Made by a program: the position numbers and the translations under genes. Below, piece by piece: positions 1 through 10,438 of a stretch of 64,000 nucleotides of DNA. The notes beneath the pieces were generated by a model. It had not been told where the DNA came from. It worked only from the letters and a program-made list of their open reading frames with translations, and made no database searches. Positions within the stretch are counted from its first letter, which is position 1; every line of letters starts with the position of its first letter. Source of the stretch: an uncultured Sphingobacteriaceae bacterium (GTDB lineage: Bacteria; Bacteroidota; Bacteroidia; Sphingobacteriales; Sphingobacteriaceae). The stretch is from NCBI GenBank assembly GCA_946887045.1, contig CAMPKC010000009.1:39191-103190 (forward strand), in the 5' to 3' direction.

Positions 1-129
1 CTATTATGCAAGCTTCGCAGGAATGCACTCTCATTTTCCTCCGTATTTTTGGCTCCTTGTTAGTTCGAAATATATTCATCAATCAATCAGTTTACATTCT
101 TTGTACTTAAAGTATTTGAAACTCTGCGT

Positions 130-3100
130 ATGGCAAACGATTACCTTGAAACCATTGTGAAACCAAAAAAGAAGTCATCGGGAAAAGTGGATGATAACAA
201 AGAAAGAGATGATGATTCTCTTGATCTGAAGGAGCTTTTGAAAGTTCTGTCTCAAGTAAAGAACGGAAAGCTCAATGTAAGAATTCCGATAACTCAGGCA
301 GGAATCAGCGGAAAAATTTGCGAGGTACTTAATGATATCATTGATATCAATGAGCGACTGGTAAATGAAATATGCACAGCAGAAAGAACCATCGGTCAGA
401 AGGGTAACCTTTCAAAAAGGGTTGAGCTTCCGGATTTTAAAGGAGAATATGCCGTAGGTGTGAAATCTCTGAATAACCTCATAACCGACTTAACATATCC
501 CACATTAGAGATTGCAGGACTGATCAATTCTGTGGCGAATGGAAATTTATCAAAAGAAATTCCTTTAGAAATTAACGGGCAACCATTAAAAGGTGAGTTC
601 TTACGAATCGCGAAAGAATCAAACGGGATGGTTTCGCAATTACGATTGTTTACGCAGGAAGTAACCCGTGTTGCCCGGCAGGTAGGTTCTGAAGGGCAAT
701 TAGGAGAGCAGGCGAAAATTAAAGGCGTAGCCGGTGTGTGGGAAGAGTTAACTGACTCTGTGAACCAGATGGCGGGTAACTTAACCGCACAGGTACGTAA
801 TATCGCTACGGTTACAACTGCGGTAGCAAAAGGCGATTTATCCCGGAAGATTACGGTGGAAGCAAAAGGTGAGATCCTTGAGCTTAAAAATACCATTAAT
901 ACCATGGTGGATCAGCTGAACTCTTTCTCATCCGAGGTAACGCGTGTGGCGCTTGAGGTAGGTACAGAGGGAAAACTTGGTGGACAAGCTAAAGTAACCG
1001 GGGTAGCGGGAACGTGGAAAGATTTAACAGATTCGGTAAACCGGATGGCTGGTAACCTGACATCACAAGTGCGTAACATCGCGGGTGTAACTACTGCGGT
1101 AGCAAACGGTGACCTTTCCAAGAAAATCACCGTGGACGTAAAAGGGGAGATGCTTGAGCTGAAGAAAACGATCAACACGATGGTGGATCAGCTGAACTCT
1201 TTCGCTTCTGAGGTAACGCGTGTGGCTCTCGAGGTAGGTACAGAAGGAAAATTGGGAGGTCAGGCGAAAGTGAAGGGCGTCGGAGGGGTCTGGAAAGATC
1301 TGACCGACTCGGTGAATCAGATGGGTAGTAACCTTACCGACCAGGTGCGTAACATTGCGGGGGTGACAACGGCGGTAGCGAAGGGTGATTTATCCCGGAA
1401 GATTACGGTAGATGCAAAAGGAGAGCTCTTAGAGCTGAAAAATACAATTAATACGATGGTGGATCAGCTGAACTCGTTCTCATCCGAGGTAACTCGTGTG
1501 GCGAGGGAGGTGGGTTCTGAAGGTCAGTTGGGTGGTCAGGCAAACGTACCCGGTGTAGGTGGTACCTGGAAAGATTTAACAGATTCGGTGAATCAGATGG
1601 CGGGTAACTTAACCGGTCAGGTGCGTAACATTGCCGAGGTAACAACAGCGGTGGCCAAAGGTGACCTCTCCAAAAAAATTACGGTGGACGTAAGAGGGGA
1701 GATGCTCGAGCTTAAAAATACTATAAATACGATGGTGGATCAGCTGAACTCTTTCGGATCTGAGGTAACCCGTGTGGCGAGAGAGGTAGGTTCTGAAGGG
1801 CAGCTGGGTGGTCAGGCAAACGTACCGGGCGTAGGTGGAACCTGGAAAGATTTAACAGACTCGGTAAATAAAATGGCCGATAACTTAACATCTCAAGTGC
1901 GTAACATTGCCGAGGTAACAACGGCGGTGGCAAAGGGTGACCTTTCCAGAAAAATTACGGTGAACGCCAAAGGGGAGCTTTTGGAGTTGAAAAATACGAT
2001 CAACACGATGGTGGATCAGCTGCGTGGCTTCGCATCCGAGGTAACCCGTGTGGCACGTGAGGTAGGCTCCGAAGGGCAGCTTGGTGGTCAGGCGAATGTA
2101 CCCGGTGTGGATGGTACCTGGAAAGATTTAACGGATAGTGTAAATAAAATGGCCGGTAACTTAACGGCCCAATTAAGAAATATAGCGGACGTATCCATCG
2201 CTGTAGCGAATGGTGACTTGTCCAAAAAGATCACGGTCGATGTACGAGGCGAGATTCTTCAATTAAAGGAAACCATTAATACGATGGTGGATCAGCTGCG
2301 TGGTTTCGCATCAGAGGTAACGCGTGTGGCAAGGGAGGTAGGTACCGATGGAAACCTGGGTGGACAAGCCTTTGTGCCAGGTGTAGCTGGAACCTGGAAG
2401 GATTTAACGGATTCAGTAAATCAGATGTCTTCCAATTTAACCTCTCAGGTGCGTAACATTGCCGAGGTAACAAAAGCGGTAGCATCTGGTGACCTTTCAA
2501 AAACGGTGGTAATCGACGTAAAAGGGGAGATGATGGATTTGAAAAACACCATCAATACGATGGTGGATCAGCTTAACTCATTTGCCTCTGAGGTAACGCG
2601 TGTGGCGAGAGAAGTAGGAACGGAAGGTAAACTGGGTGGACAAGCACACGTAAAAGGTGTAGGTGGAACCTGGAAAGATTTAACGGATTCGGTAAATCAG
2701 ATGGCTTCCAATCTAACCGGACAGATTCGTGGTATTTCTAAAGTGGCAACCGGTATCGCAAAAGGTAATTTGAAGCAGCGTTTATCCATCAACGCCCTGG
2801 GCGAGGTAGCGCAGTTAACCGATACGATTAATGAGATGATTGATACCCTTGCTGTATTCGCCGAGCAGGTAACTACTGTGGCGCGTGAGGTGGGTGTACA
2901 AGGTCGATTAGGCGGACAGGCAAGTGTTCCGGGTGCATCAGGAACCTGGAAAGATTTAACTGAAAACGTAAATCAGCTGGCAGAAAACCTAACCGTACAG
3001 GTGCGTTCAATTTCGGAGGTGGCGTCGGCGGTAACCAAGGGTGACTTAACACGAACCATTCGTGTGGATGCAAAAGGTGAGCTCGAAGCACTAAAGGATA

Positions 3101-5859
3101 CGATCAATCAGATGATCGCCAACCTTAAAGGCACAACATTACGGAACCACGAACAGGATTGGTTAAAATCCAACCTTGCAAAATTTGCGCAAATGCTTCA
3201 AGGTCAGCGAGATAGAAACGCGGTGGCAAACAAAGTGCTTTCTGAGCTGGCCGAGTTGGTGAATGCGCGTTATGGAGCGTTTTATATTCTGGAGCAACCA
3301 GAAAGCAAAGAAGATCCTAAGCTGATATTATTCGCCGGTTATGCTCAGGATAGCCGAAAAACTATTAATACTGACTTTGAATTAAGTGAAGGCTTAGTTG
3401 GGCAGTGTGCAACAGATAAAGAACGTATCCTTTTAACCAACGTTCCTGTCGACTATCTTCAGATAAATTCAGGTATTGGTAGCGCGGCACCTTCAGCACT
3501 GGTTATTTTGCCCGTACTGTTTGAGAATAATGTAAAGGCTGTAATTGAGCTGGCCTCATTTGATAATTTTAGTCCTACTCACTTAGACTTCCTCGATCAG
3601 TTAACGGAGTCTATTGGTATCGTACTAAACAACATCGAAACGAATACACGGACAGAAGAACTTCTTTCTCAGTCGCAATCTCTTTCAGGAGATTTAAAGG
3701 CGCAGCAAGAGGAGTTAAGACGTGCCAATGATGAACTTCATGACAAGGCGCAACTTCTTGAAAAACAAAAAGAAGAGGTTGAGCAGATTAATAAAGAAGT
3801 TGAGGAAGCGAGAAGATCGTTGGAAGAAAAGGCAGAACAGCTTACTTTAACTTCGAAGTATAAATCTGAGTTCCTGGCAAACATGTCTCATGAGCTGAGA
3901 ACTCCACTTAACAGTTTGTTGATTCTTGCTCAACAACTGTTTGAAAATCATGAAGGGAACTTAACAGAAAAACAAATCAGGTATGCAAAAACTATTCACT
4001 CTTGCGGTGATGACCTGATCCAGCTGATAAACGATATTCTCGATCTTTCCAAAATTGAGTCAGGTGTTATTTCCGCAGATATTATGCCGGTTAGCTTTAG
4101 GGAGATAGCCTCGTTCGTTGAGTCGACATTCAAACCTATTTCAGAAACCAAGAATCTTATTTTTGAGATAGATGTTGACGAAACTCTGCCGGAGATAATG
4201 GAAACGGATATTCAGCGTCTTAATCAGATCTTAAAGAATTTACTTTCAAATGCATTCAAGTTCACAGAGAAAGGAAGTATTAAATTAAGAATTCAGCGAC
4301 CTAAATTAAGTCAGAAAAATCCGTTGAAGGGCGTTGACGAGGTAATATCATTCTCGATTGAAGACTCTGGGATTGGTATCAGCAAGAAAACTCAGGGAAT
4401 AATATTTGAAGCCTTCCAGCAAGCAGAAGGGTCAACGAGTCGCAAATACGGTGGTACAGGTCTTGGACTTTCTATCAGTAAAGGTTTTGCAGAACTTTTA
4501 GGCGGTACTATTATAGTTGAAAGTGAGCTCGGAAAGGGTAGTACATTTACGCTGTTTCTGCCGCTTAAATATCAGGAAGGAACTAAAGCGATCTCAGAAC
4601 ATTCGATGCCTTACATGACGGCAGTTAATAAAGCTAACATGACTGCAGAGATCATTGAGCCTATGATTGATGATGACCGTCACAATATTCAGGCAGGAGA
4701 TCGAGTTATCCTGGTAATTGAAGATGATTTGAGGTTTACCAAAATTATGATTGATAAAGCCCATGATTTTGGCTTAAAAGCAATTGTGGCCATAAACTAT
4801 CTGGAGATCTTCGATAGCATTCAGAATTATCAGCCGATTGCAATTACCCTGGACGTTAATATGCCGGAATCCAATGGATGGAAGATCTTAAAGCTTTTAA
4901 AAACCGATTTAAATCTTCGACATATTCCTATCCATTTGGTATCAGGTGAGGATAACAGAGCGTTGGCAATGAAGAATGGTGCAAAAAGCTTTCATTTAAA
5001 ACCACTTTCGAATAAATCGCTTGACGAACTTATTTCCAGCATAATAGCATTTGATGAAACCAAAATCAAGAAAATTCTTATAATAGAAGAAAACAAAGAG
5101 GAGCTTAAACATCTTTCTGATCTTCTTAGCAATGATAGTGTCTCGATTGTTGCCGTTCCGTCGGCAAAAAAAGGTGTTTCCTTGCTTAAAAATGAAGATT
5201 TTGATTGTATTATCGTCGATTATACTCTCTCCGATGCAAAATTACTTCCTAATTTTCTGAATTTAAATAAGCACAATCAAAGTGCCATTATTATACATTC
5301 TGACAAAGATTTTAGCCAGGAAGAGTTAATCACTTTAAAGCGGTTAAACTATAGGGCAATCAACAAAAATCCGGATTCATATGTCGATTTACTAGATGAA
5401 ACTATGCGGATGCTTCATATTGAAACTAAAATGCTTCCGGCAGATAAGTTTAAAATGATACAGACTGCGAAATACACCGGAGATATTCTGGATGGTAAAA
5501 AGGTATTGGTTGTGGATGACGATGTCAGAAATCTATTTGCCTTAACTGCTGCGTTTGAGCGTTCGAAACTTGAAGTAATTACAGCAGAAAGCGGACGTGA
5601 GGCATTGGAATTACTGAATGCCAATAAAGATATCGATATCGTTTTGATGGATATTATGATGCCCGAAATGGATGGTTATGAAACTATACAATGGATTCGA
5701 AAAGAAAGTCGTCATAAGCAATTGCCTATTATTGCAGTAACTGCAAAGGCTATGATTGGTGATCGTCAGAAATGTATTGCCTCCGGTGCTTCGGATTATA
5801 TAACGAAACCGGTGAAAACACCTCAGCTACTTTCGTTGATGCGGGTGTGGTTGGTTTAA
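130..5859 (+). CDS. giant HAMP-repeat hybrid histidine kinase
   Basis: This 1909-residue protein is a soluble sensor kinase; no membrane segment or signal peptide is seen. The order is an N-terminal region with two or three degenerate HAMP units, nine tandem 92-residue units (about residues 177-1004) each holding two HAMP-like helix pairs, a GAF domain (about 1020-1180), a coiled coil (1180-1245), HisKA with the phospho-accepting His in an MSHELRTPL motif near residue 1254, HATPase_c with N and G boxes (about 1370-1495), and three receiver domains. The first and third receivers keep the DD pair, phospho-Asp and Lys. The second (about 1650-1760) has EE in place of DD and looks degenerate. Poly-HAMP soluble kinases of this type resemble fungal Nik1-class osmosensing kinases; the signal here is unknown. 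It heads a four-gene signalling cluster. Confidence 0.95.
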   Translation: MANDYLETIVKPKKKSSGKVDDNKERDDDSLDLKELLKVLSQVKNGKLNVRIPITQAGISGKICEVLNDIIDINERLVNEICTAERTIGQKGNLSKRVELPDFKGEYAVGVKSLNNLITDLTYPTLEIAGLINSVANGNLSKEIPLEINGQPLKGEFLRIAKESNGMVSQLRLFTQEVTRVARQVGSEGQLGEQAKIKGVAGVWEELTDSVNQMAGNLTAQVRNIATVTTAVAKGDLSRKITVEAKGEILELKNTINTMVDQLNSFSSEVTRVALEVGTEGKLGGQAKVTGVAGTWKDLTDSVNRMAGNLTSQVRNIAGVTTAVANGDLSKKITVDVKGEMLELKKTINTMVDQLNSFASEVTRVALEVGTEGKLGGQAKVKGVGGVWKDLTDSVNQMGSNLTDQVRNIAGVTTAVAKGDLSRKITVDAKGELLELKNTINTMVDQLNSFSSEVTRVAREVGSEGQLGGQANVPGVGGTWKDLTDSVNQMAGNLTGQVRNIAEVTTAVAKGDLSKKITVDVRGEMLELKNTINTMVDQLNSFGSEVTRVAREVGSEGQLGGQANVPGVGGTWKDLTDSVNKMADNLTSQVRNIAEVTTAVAKGDLSRKITVNAKGELLELKNTINTMVDQLRGFASEVTRVAREVGSEGQLGGQANVPGVDGTWKDLTDSVNKMAGNLTAQLRNIADVSIAVANGDLSKKITVDVRGEILQLKETINTMVDQLRGFASEVTRVAREVGTDGNLGGQAFVPGVAGTWKDLTDSVNQMSSNLTSQVRNIAEVTKAVASGDLSKTVVIDVKGEMMDLKNTINTMVDQLNSFASEVTRVAREVGTEGKLGGQAHVKGVGGTWKDLTDSVNQMASNLTGQIRGISKVATGIAKGNLKQRLSINALGEVAQLTDTINEMIDTLAVFAEQVTTVAREVGVQGRLGGQASVPGASGTWKDLTENVNQLAENLTVQVRSISEVASAVTKGDLTRTIRVDAKGELEALKDTINQMIANLKGTTLRNHEQDWLKSNLAKFAQMLQGQRDRNAVANKVLSELAELVNARYGAFYILEQPESKEDPKLILFAGYAQDSRKTINTDFELSEGLVGQCATDKERILLTNVPVDYLQINSGIGSAAPSALVILPVLFENNVKAVIELASFDNFSPTHLDFLDQLTESIGIVLNNIETNTRTEELLSQSQSLSGDLKAQQEELRRANDELHDKAQLLEKQKEEVEQINKEVEEARRSLEEKAEQLTLTSKYKSEFLANMSHELRTPLNSLLILAQQLFENHEGNLTEKQIRYAKTIHSCGDDLIQLINDILDLSKIESGVISADIMPVSFREIASFVESTFKPISETKNLIFEIDVDETLPEIMETDIQRLNQILKNLLSNAFKFTEKGSIKLRIQRPKLSQKNPLKGVDEVISFSIEDSGIGISKKTQGIIFEAFQQAEGSTSRKYGGTGLGLSISKGFAELLGGTIIVESELGKGSTFTLFLPLKYQEGTKAISEHSMPYMTAVNKANMTAEIIEPMIDDDRHNIQAGDRVILVIEDDLRFTKIMIDKAHDFGLKAIVAINYLEIFDSIQNYQPIAITLDVNMPESNGWKILKLLKTDLNLRHIPIHLVSGEDNRALAMKNGAKSFHLKPLSNKSLDELISSIIAFDETKIKKILIIEENKEELKHLSDLLSNDSVSIVAVPSAKKGVSLLKNEDFDCIIVDYTLSDAKLLPNFLNLNKHNQSAIIIHSDKDFSQEELITLKRLNYRAINKNPDSYVDLLDETMRMLHIETKMLPADKFKMIQTAKYTGDILDGKKVLVVDDDVRNLFALTAAFERSKLEVITAESGREALELLNANKDIDIVLMDIMMPEMDGYETIQWIRKESRHKQLPIIAVTAKAMIGDRQKCIASGASDYITKPVKTPQLLSLMRVWLV
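658..3141 (+). repeat. nine tandem 276-bp repeats coding HAMP units
   Basis: The coding sequence repeats with an exact 276-bp (92-codon) period. The codon starting the EVTRVA motif falls at 658, 934 and 1210 and then continues. Units 3 to 6 are nearly identical at protein level and share long stretches of DNA, which suggests recent duplication or gene conversion. The last two units have diverged most. Each unit carries a GDLS-type HAMP followed by an LGGQA/WKDLT-type HAMP. Confidence 0.93.
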
Positions 5860-5891
5860 TTTAGCTAAATTTTTCACTTTACTAAACAAAG

Positions 5892-7142
5892 ATGGATAAC
5901 GTGGCTGAGCAAACTACTATAAAAATATTGCTGGTTGATGACCGGCCTGATAACCTGATGTCGATGGAGATCGTATTGGAAGATCAGGGCTATACGTTTT
6001 ATAAGGCAACCTCCGGCAAAGACGCTTTGAAAATCCTTCTGAAAGAAGATGATTTTTCTTTGATCCTTTTGGATGTAAGAATGCCTATAATGGATGGGTA
6101 TGAAACCGCCGAGCTTATCTATCAAAGAGAGAAACTCAGACTGGTGCCTATTATTTTTATAACCGGACAGGATTATGAAGAGGCCGCAATGTTTAAAGGG
6201 TATCAGGCAGGTGCCGTGGACTACATCCGGAAGCCGTTCAGCCCGCAAATACTTCGGTCGAAAGTTGCCGTGTTTGCAGAATTGCATCGTAAAAATCAGC
6301 TTTTAACCAAGCAGGAGGAACGTCTCAGAATAATTAACGAGGATTTGATGCGCCTTAATTCGGAACTCGAAAACAGGGTTAAGGAACGAACACTTCAGCT
6401 CGAAACGCTAAATTCTGAACTTAAGGAGTTAAACTTGTCAAAAGACAAATTTCTTTCCGTAATTTCTCACGACTTACGAAATCCGGCAACCGCGCTAATT
6501 GCAACTTCAGAAAAGCTGAATCGTGATATTGTGAAGCTGGGTACGGCTGATATTAAAAACTTATCGAACATAATTCATAGAACAGCCCATAAAATTGTGC
6601 AGCAATTAAATGAACTAGTGGACTGGGCTAAAAAGCAACGGGAAAAAACCAGCTTTAGTCCGAAGAAGATTAATTTGGTTGAGGGGATGAATGATTCCTT
6701 GGAATTACTTAAAGGCATCGCCGCACAGAAGGAGATCGATCTGGTAAATACTATTGTGGATGAGATGTATGTAAGTGCGGATTCGCTAATGTTTCGGTCT
6801 ATCGTGCAAAACCTTGTTACAAATGCAATAAAATATACTCCTCAAAAAGGCTCAATAACGATCAGTGCCAATCAGAGTGATAAAATGGTTGAGATATGTG
6901 TTGCGGACACAGGTATTGGAATGAATTCGGAAATGATGGGCAGGTTGTTCGATGATTTTAATCCATCCTTAAAAGGAACAAATAACGAACATGGAACAGG
7001 ATTGGGTTTGATTTTAGTGAAGGACTTTGTAACACAACATGGTGGAACTATACAGGTTGAAAGTAATGAGAATAAAGGCACCTGTTTTCGGTTTACCATA
7101 CCGGCGTTTGTATATGAAAGCGCGTCGTCAATTGAAGCGTAA
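5892..7142 (+). CDS. receiver-histidine kinase hybrid
   Basis: The 416-residue protein has an N-terminal receiver domain (about 9-125; phospho-Asp in the LLDVRMP motif, Lys in RKPF), a coiled-coil linker (about 130-180), a HisKA domain with the His in ISHDLRNP (about 192) and a HATPase_c domain with N and GTGLGL boxes (about 285-405). It has no membrane segment. A REC-first kinase of this type is normally driven by phosphate arriving on its receiver, so it probably acts downstream of another kinase. It starts 32 bp after the giant kinase and ends 6 bp before the CHASE3 kinase, which fits one transcript. Confidence 0.93.
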   Translation: MDNVAEQTTIKILLVDDRPDNLMSMEIVLEDQGYTFYKATSGKDALKILLKEDDFSLILLDVRMPIMDGYETAELIYQREKLRLVPIIFITGQDYEEAAMFKGYQAGAVDYIRKPFSPQILRSKVAVFAELHRKNQLLTKQEERLRIINEDLMRLNSELENRVKERTLQLETLNSELKELNLSKDKFLSVISHDLRNPATALIATSEKLNRDIVKLGTADIKNLSNIIHRTAHKIVQQLNELVDWAKKQREKTSFSPKKINLVEGMNDSLELLKGIAAQKEIDLVNTIVDEMYVSADSLMFRSIVQNLVTNAIKYTPQKGSITISANQSDKMVEICVADTGIGMNSEMMGRLFDDFNPSLKGTNNEHGTGLGLILVKDFVTQHGGTIQVESNENKGTCFRFTIPAFVYESASSIEA

Positions 7143-7148
7143 AAATTA

Positions 7149-8606
7149 ATGAAACTTGCTGCACAGATATTTCTTGGCTTTTCGATTGTTATAGGAATTT
7201 CGTTAATAGATTCATATGTAAATTATAACTTGTCGCAAAAGGTTAATCGAAACACCGAATTCCTGGCCAGATCCGAAGCCGTTATTCGTAATTCCACCAA
7301 ACTTCACAAGGGAATTATCGATATGCAAAGTGCTTTTCGGGGTTATTTATTAACCTCGGACACAACCTTCCTGGAGCTGTATTATATAGGTTTTAAAGAG
7401 CTGCCCCCGCTTTTTAAACTTCAAAGAAATTTGATCACGAACTTTGGAGGGCAAACTTCGAAGCTTGACTCGATAAGTTCTCTTCATCATAAATGGATAG
7501 ATTATAGTAATTTATTGATAAATGCCAAAAAGGAATCCTTAACAAGCCCATCTTCGGGATTGTATCGGGATTTATTTGAAAATAAACTACGGAAACAAGT
7601 AGGTAAAAATCTTAATGATGAGATAAGCAACATTTTTAAAGAGTTTGACCGCGCCGAATACCGTGTCCGGGAGTTGAGACGTGATGCTCTTTCTCAATCG
7701 ATTGAACGAACCAGAACGTTCTCCCTGATCTTTATAATCCTGACAGTCATAATTGGTATCATAAGTACTCTTTATATTGTCCGTTTAATTACAAAACGGA
7801 TTGCTTTGATGGTTAATCTCGCAAATAACATATCAAAGGGAGAGTTCGCCATTGTTAAGGACAATAAAAATGACGAGTTAACCAGCCTTTCAGTCTCGTT
7901 AAACTCTATGTCAGAAACTCTCAGTAAAAATATCAGAGAACTTGAAAAGAGAAACAAAGAGCTTAATCAGTTTGCTTATGTGGTTTCTCATGACTTAAAA
8001 GCACCTATAAGGGGTATCTATAATGTAATTCAATGGATTGAAGAGGATTTGGGCGCAGAAGTTTCTTCACAAATGCGTAAATACCTGAATATTATTCCAG
8101 AACGGATAAAGCGAATGGAGGATCTTATTCATGGCTTGTTGGATTACGCCCGCATTGGCAGAGAAAAGCCTTTGAAAGAAAAAGTCGATGTTAAGCGCTT
8201 AATTGAAGATATTACAGACCTGTTCGTTCCAAAGGGATTTAAGGTAGATATGTTTGATTTACCAGTTTTGATCACAGAGAAGATTCGATTGGAACAAGTA
8301 TTCAGTAATCTGATTAGCAATGCTGTTAAATATTCAAAAACGAATGGGCATATTACTATTAGCTGCAAAGAACTTAAAAATTTCTATGAATTTAGCGTAA
8401 GTGATAATGGGATAGGCATCGATCCGCAGTTTCACGATAAAATCTTCGAAATATTTCAAACCTTACGGGAAAAACATGCAAAAGAAAGTACAGGGATTGG
8501 TTTATCGATCGTTAAAAAGATAATCGACGATCAGCATTGCACAATTAAGGTAAGTTCTGAATCGGGAAAGGGTTCAAACTTCATTTTTACATGGCCTAAA
8601 AATTAA
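7149..8606 (+). CDS. CHASE3-HAMP sensor histidine kinase
   Basis: This 485-residue membrane kinase has a first membrane helix near residues 5-25, a periplasmic helical region typical of CHASE3 (about 30-180; MQSAFRGYLLT is the characteristic stretch), a second helix (about 190-212), a HAMP domain (about 213-262), HisKA with the His in VSHDLKAP near residue 280, and HATPase_c ending in a GIGLSIVKK box. The His-box variant SHDLKAPIRG is common in kinases paired with small Rcp1-type regulators, and such a regulator follows 6 bp downstream. The periplasmic ligand cannot be told from sequence. Confidence 0.94.
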   Translation: MKLAAQIFLGFSIVIGISLIDSYVNYNLSQKVNRNTEFLARSEAVIRNSTKLHKGIIDMQSAFRGYLLTSDTTFLELYYIGFKELPPLFKLQRNLITNFGGQTSKLDSISSLHHKWIDYSNLLINAKKESLTSPSSGLYRDLFENKLRKQVGKNLNDEISNIFKEFDRAEYRVRELRRDALSQSIERTRTFSLIFIILTVIIGIISTLYIVRLITKRIALMVNLANNISKGEFAIVKDNKNDELTSLSVSLNSMSETLSKNIRELEKRNKELNQFAYVVSHDLKAPIRGIYNVIQWIEEDLGAEVSSQMRKYLNIIPERIKRMEDLIHGLLDYARIGREKPLKEKVDVKRLIEDITDLFVPKGFKVDMFDLPVLITEKIRLEQVFSNLISNAVKYSKTNGHITISCKELKNFYEFSVSDNGIGIDPQFHDKIFEIFQTLREKHAKESTGIGLSIVKKIIDDQHCTIKVSSESGKGSNFIFTWPKN

Positions 8607-8612
8607 TAAAAA

Positions 8613-9059
8613 ATGAGTTCAAAAAATGTTATTCTATTAGTTGATGATGATGAGTTGGATGTTATTAGTGTTCAGCGTTCTCTCAAGAAGCTTGATGAGG
8701 ATTATGAGCTCTACACTGCTTATAATGGGATTGAAGCTCTCGATATTTTGAACGGTAAAGACAGTTCTGCAGAGTTACATCAACTGCCCGATGTGATTTT
8801 ACTGGATTTGAATATGCCTAAAATGAATGGTATTGAGTTTTTAAAAGCTCTGAGGGCAGATGAAAGATTGAAAAATATTAAGGTGTTTGTTATGACTACC
8901 TCTGGTGAAGAAGCCGATAGAAGAGCTACAGAGCAACTAGGGATTTCAGGTTATCTCATAAAACCTCTTAATTTCAATAACAACTCGAAACGCTCGGATT
9001 CCATGGACGGTTTTGTCCAATTTCATTTGCGAAAAATATTGGCATCAAAGCAAATTTGA
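8613..9059 (+). CDS. single-domain response regulator (Rcp1-like)
   Basis: The 148-residue protein is a stand-alone receiver with the acidic DDD triad near residues 11-13, phospho-Asp at D65 in a LLDLNMPKMNG motif, a Thr in MTTS and the conserved Lys in IKPL. It has no output domain. Such Rcp1/CheY-like regulators pass phosphate in relays or bind partner proteins. It is the last gene of the cluster, 6 bp after the CHASE3 kinase and ahead of a strong terminator, so the neighbouring kinase is the likely phosphate donor. Confidence 0.94.
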   Translation: MSSKNVILLVDDDELDVISVQRSLKKLDEDYELYTAYNGIEALDILNGKDSSAELHQLPDVILLDLNMPKMNGIEFLKALRADERLKNIKVFVMTTSGEEADRRATEQLGISGYLIKPLNFNNNSKRSDSMDGFVQFHLRKILASKQI

Positions 9060-9186
9060 TGGGAAAGAATATATTCTTCATTAGATAACTGTGAAAGCTC
9101 CTTGTTGAAGTTGGGAAATACTTCTGAAACGGATTTCAGGATTAAGTATTCGGCCGAGGTTAATTAGTAGTATACTCTAAAACAAT

Positions 9187-9218
9187 AAAAAAGCAGCTGA
9201 AAAATTCAGCTGCTTTTT
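9187..9218. terminator. bidirectional intrinsic terminator
   Basis: A perfect stem with arms AAAAGCAGCTGAA and TTCAGCTGCTTTT around a short A loop, flanked by A and T tracts on the two sides. It lies between the convergent response-regulator gene (plus) and the DinB-like gene (minus) and can serve both. Confidence 0.85.
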
Positions 9219-9233
9219 GTGTATGTCAGCGGA

Positions 9234-9815
9234 TTACACTGCCAGTTCATCAATATAGTCCGACAATCGGGGTAAATATATCACATTGTTTTGTTGACCC
9301 AGTTCGGTGGTCCAGAAACTTCCAGCCAGTTTAAAAATTCTGAATAACTGATTCGATTCGTGAAGAAGGAAAAACTCCACCCATTGACTAATGTTCATTC
9401 TCCCTAAAACAGAATGAGTACCTACACGCGAAAAATTCTCAGCAGGCAGCGATTCAATTTTTGTTATAATATCACTTCTTAAACGATACAATTCATGAAG
9501 AAGTGAACCTGTTGATTTTGCGCAGGTAAAGTGAAACTCTGCGTCGTCATCCGGTTTGTAGACTTCAAAAAATGGATTTACTTCTTCCATCATTTTTACC
9601 AGTCGTGTTAAAAAGATATGATGATACCTTGTAAGGTAAGCGATGGTTTCGTGAATAGAAAATTTATCCGAGCTTAGCCTGGTATAGATGGCTTCCGGAG
9701 GGAGATCATCTATATAACATTTCAATGATTTGTGCTGATTACAAAGCCGCTCTACAGTATGCGGATTAAGATTAATATCAGAAAAAGAATTTTGGTTTAA
9801 TTCGTTAGATAACAT
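9234..9815 (-). CDS. DinB-like (DinB/YfiT superfamily) protein
   Basis: The 193-residue protein looks like a four-helix-bundle DinB_2 protein. The pattern is an SIHETIAYLTRYHH stretch in helix 2 and an HESNQLFRIF stretch in the last helices, where the family carries metal-binding histidines. The second site lacks the usual second His (Asn-Gln in its place), so metal binding may be altered. No signal peptide is seen. DinB-superfamily proteins include thiol-dependent transferases and hydrolases; no substrate can be inferred. It stands alone between a terminator and a 241-bp gap. Confidence 0.7.
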   Translation of the reverse strand: MLSNELNQNSFSDINLNPHTVERLCNQHKSLKCYIDDLPPEAIYTRLSSDKFSIHETIAYLTRYHHIFLTRLVKMMEEVNPFFEVYKPDDDAEFHFTCAKSTGSLLHELYRLRSDIITKIESLPAENFSRVGTHSVLGRMNISQWVEFFLLHESNQLFRIFKLAGSFWTTELGQQNNVIYLPRLSDYIDELAV

Positions 9816-10056
9816 AAATCAGTATTTAGTGTCTCGTTTCATGAATAATGCCAAAATAATAGCGCGATGTTAAGTTAAGGTCAGGAATGAATTAACAATC
9901 TTGTTTTTGCTGTAATTTATTTGTTTTCAGTGTTTTATAATATTATAATTTCTGAAACAAATTTAATAATCAGGCGTCAGCCAAAATCAAAAATGTCTAA
10001 ATTAACAATCAGAATAATTATAAAACCATACACTTCCCTTGTTTGTTCGGGCATGA

Positions 10057-10431
10057 TTATGAATCACTCATACCTTTAAGCAGGTACTTAGCAGTAGCAG
10101 GATTTGTAGCAAGCGGGACATTGTGAACATCGCAAATGCGCAATAACATTTGCACATCAGGTTCGTGCGGGTGCTTGCCCAAAGCATCACGAAAGAAAAT
10201 GATTCCTGCAAGTTGTCCCTCTGCGGCCATAGAGGCAATTTGAGCATCACCACCTTTGGGGCCGCTAAGCTTAAGATCAACATTTAAACCTGTACGCTGA
10301 ATATGCGAGCCGGTGGTTCCGGTGGCAACCAGACTAAAGTCTTTAAGTATCTCAATATTATCTTTAACAAAGGCCACCATTTCGGCTTTCATTCCATCAT
10401 GGGCAATTAACGCAAGTGTTTTAACTGACAT
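10057..10431 (-). CDS. mgsA: methylglyoxal synthase
   Basis: The 124-residue enzyme converts dihydroxyacetone phosphate to methylglyoxal and phosphate, a glycolytic overflow branch. The diagnostic motifs are present: AHDGMK near the N terminus, GTTG, the phosphate-binding SGPKGGDAQ and the long C-terminal stretch around HPHEPDV and LATNPATA. The start is placed at the ATG at 10431 (MSVKTLALIAHDG). A longer in-frame reading to 10476 would overlap the upstream gene and adds residues foreign to the family. It follows the SpmA/SpmB-like gene by 7 bp, so the two are probably co-transcribed. Confidence 0.93.
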   Translation of the reverse strand: MSVKTLALIAHDGMKAEMVAFVKDNIEILKDFSLVATGTTGSHIQRTGLNVDLKLSGPKGGDAQIASMAAEGQLAGIIFFRDALGKHPHEPDVQMLLRICDVHNVPLATNPATAKYLLKGMSDS

Positions 10432-10438
10432 AAATAAT

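Noticed and set aside
396..3091. Several minus-strand open frames under the giant kinase gene
   Set aside because: They are antisense shadows of the HAMP repeats, arise by repetition of the same bias, and show no family features.
658..3141. Regular tandem repeats that might suggest a CRISPR array
   Set aside because: The period is 276 bp, there are no spacers, and the repeats are an in-frame coding unit of HAMP domains.
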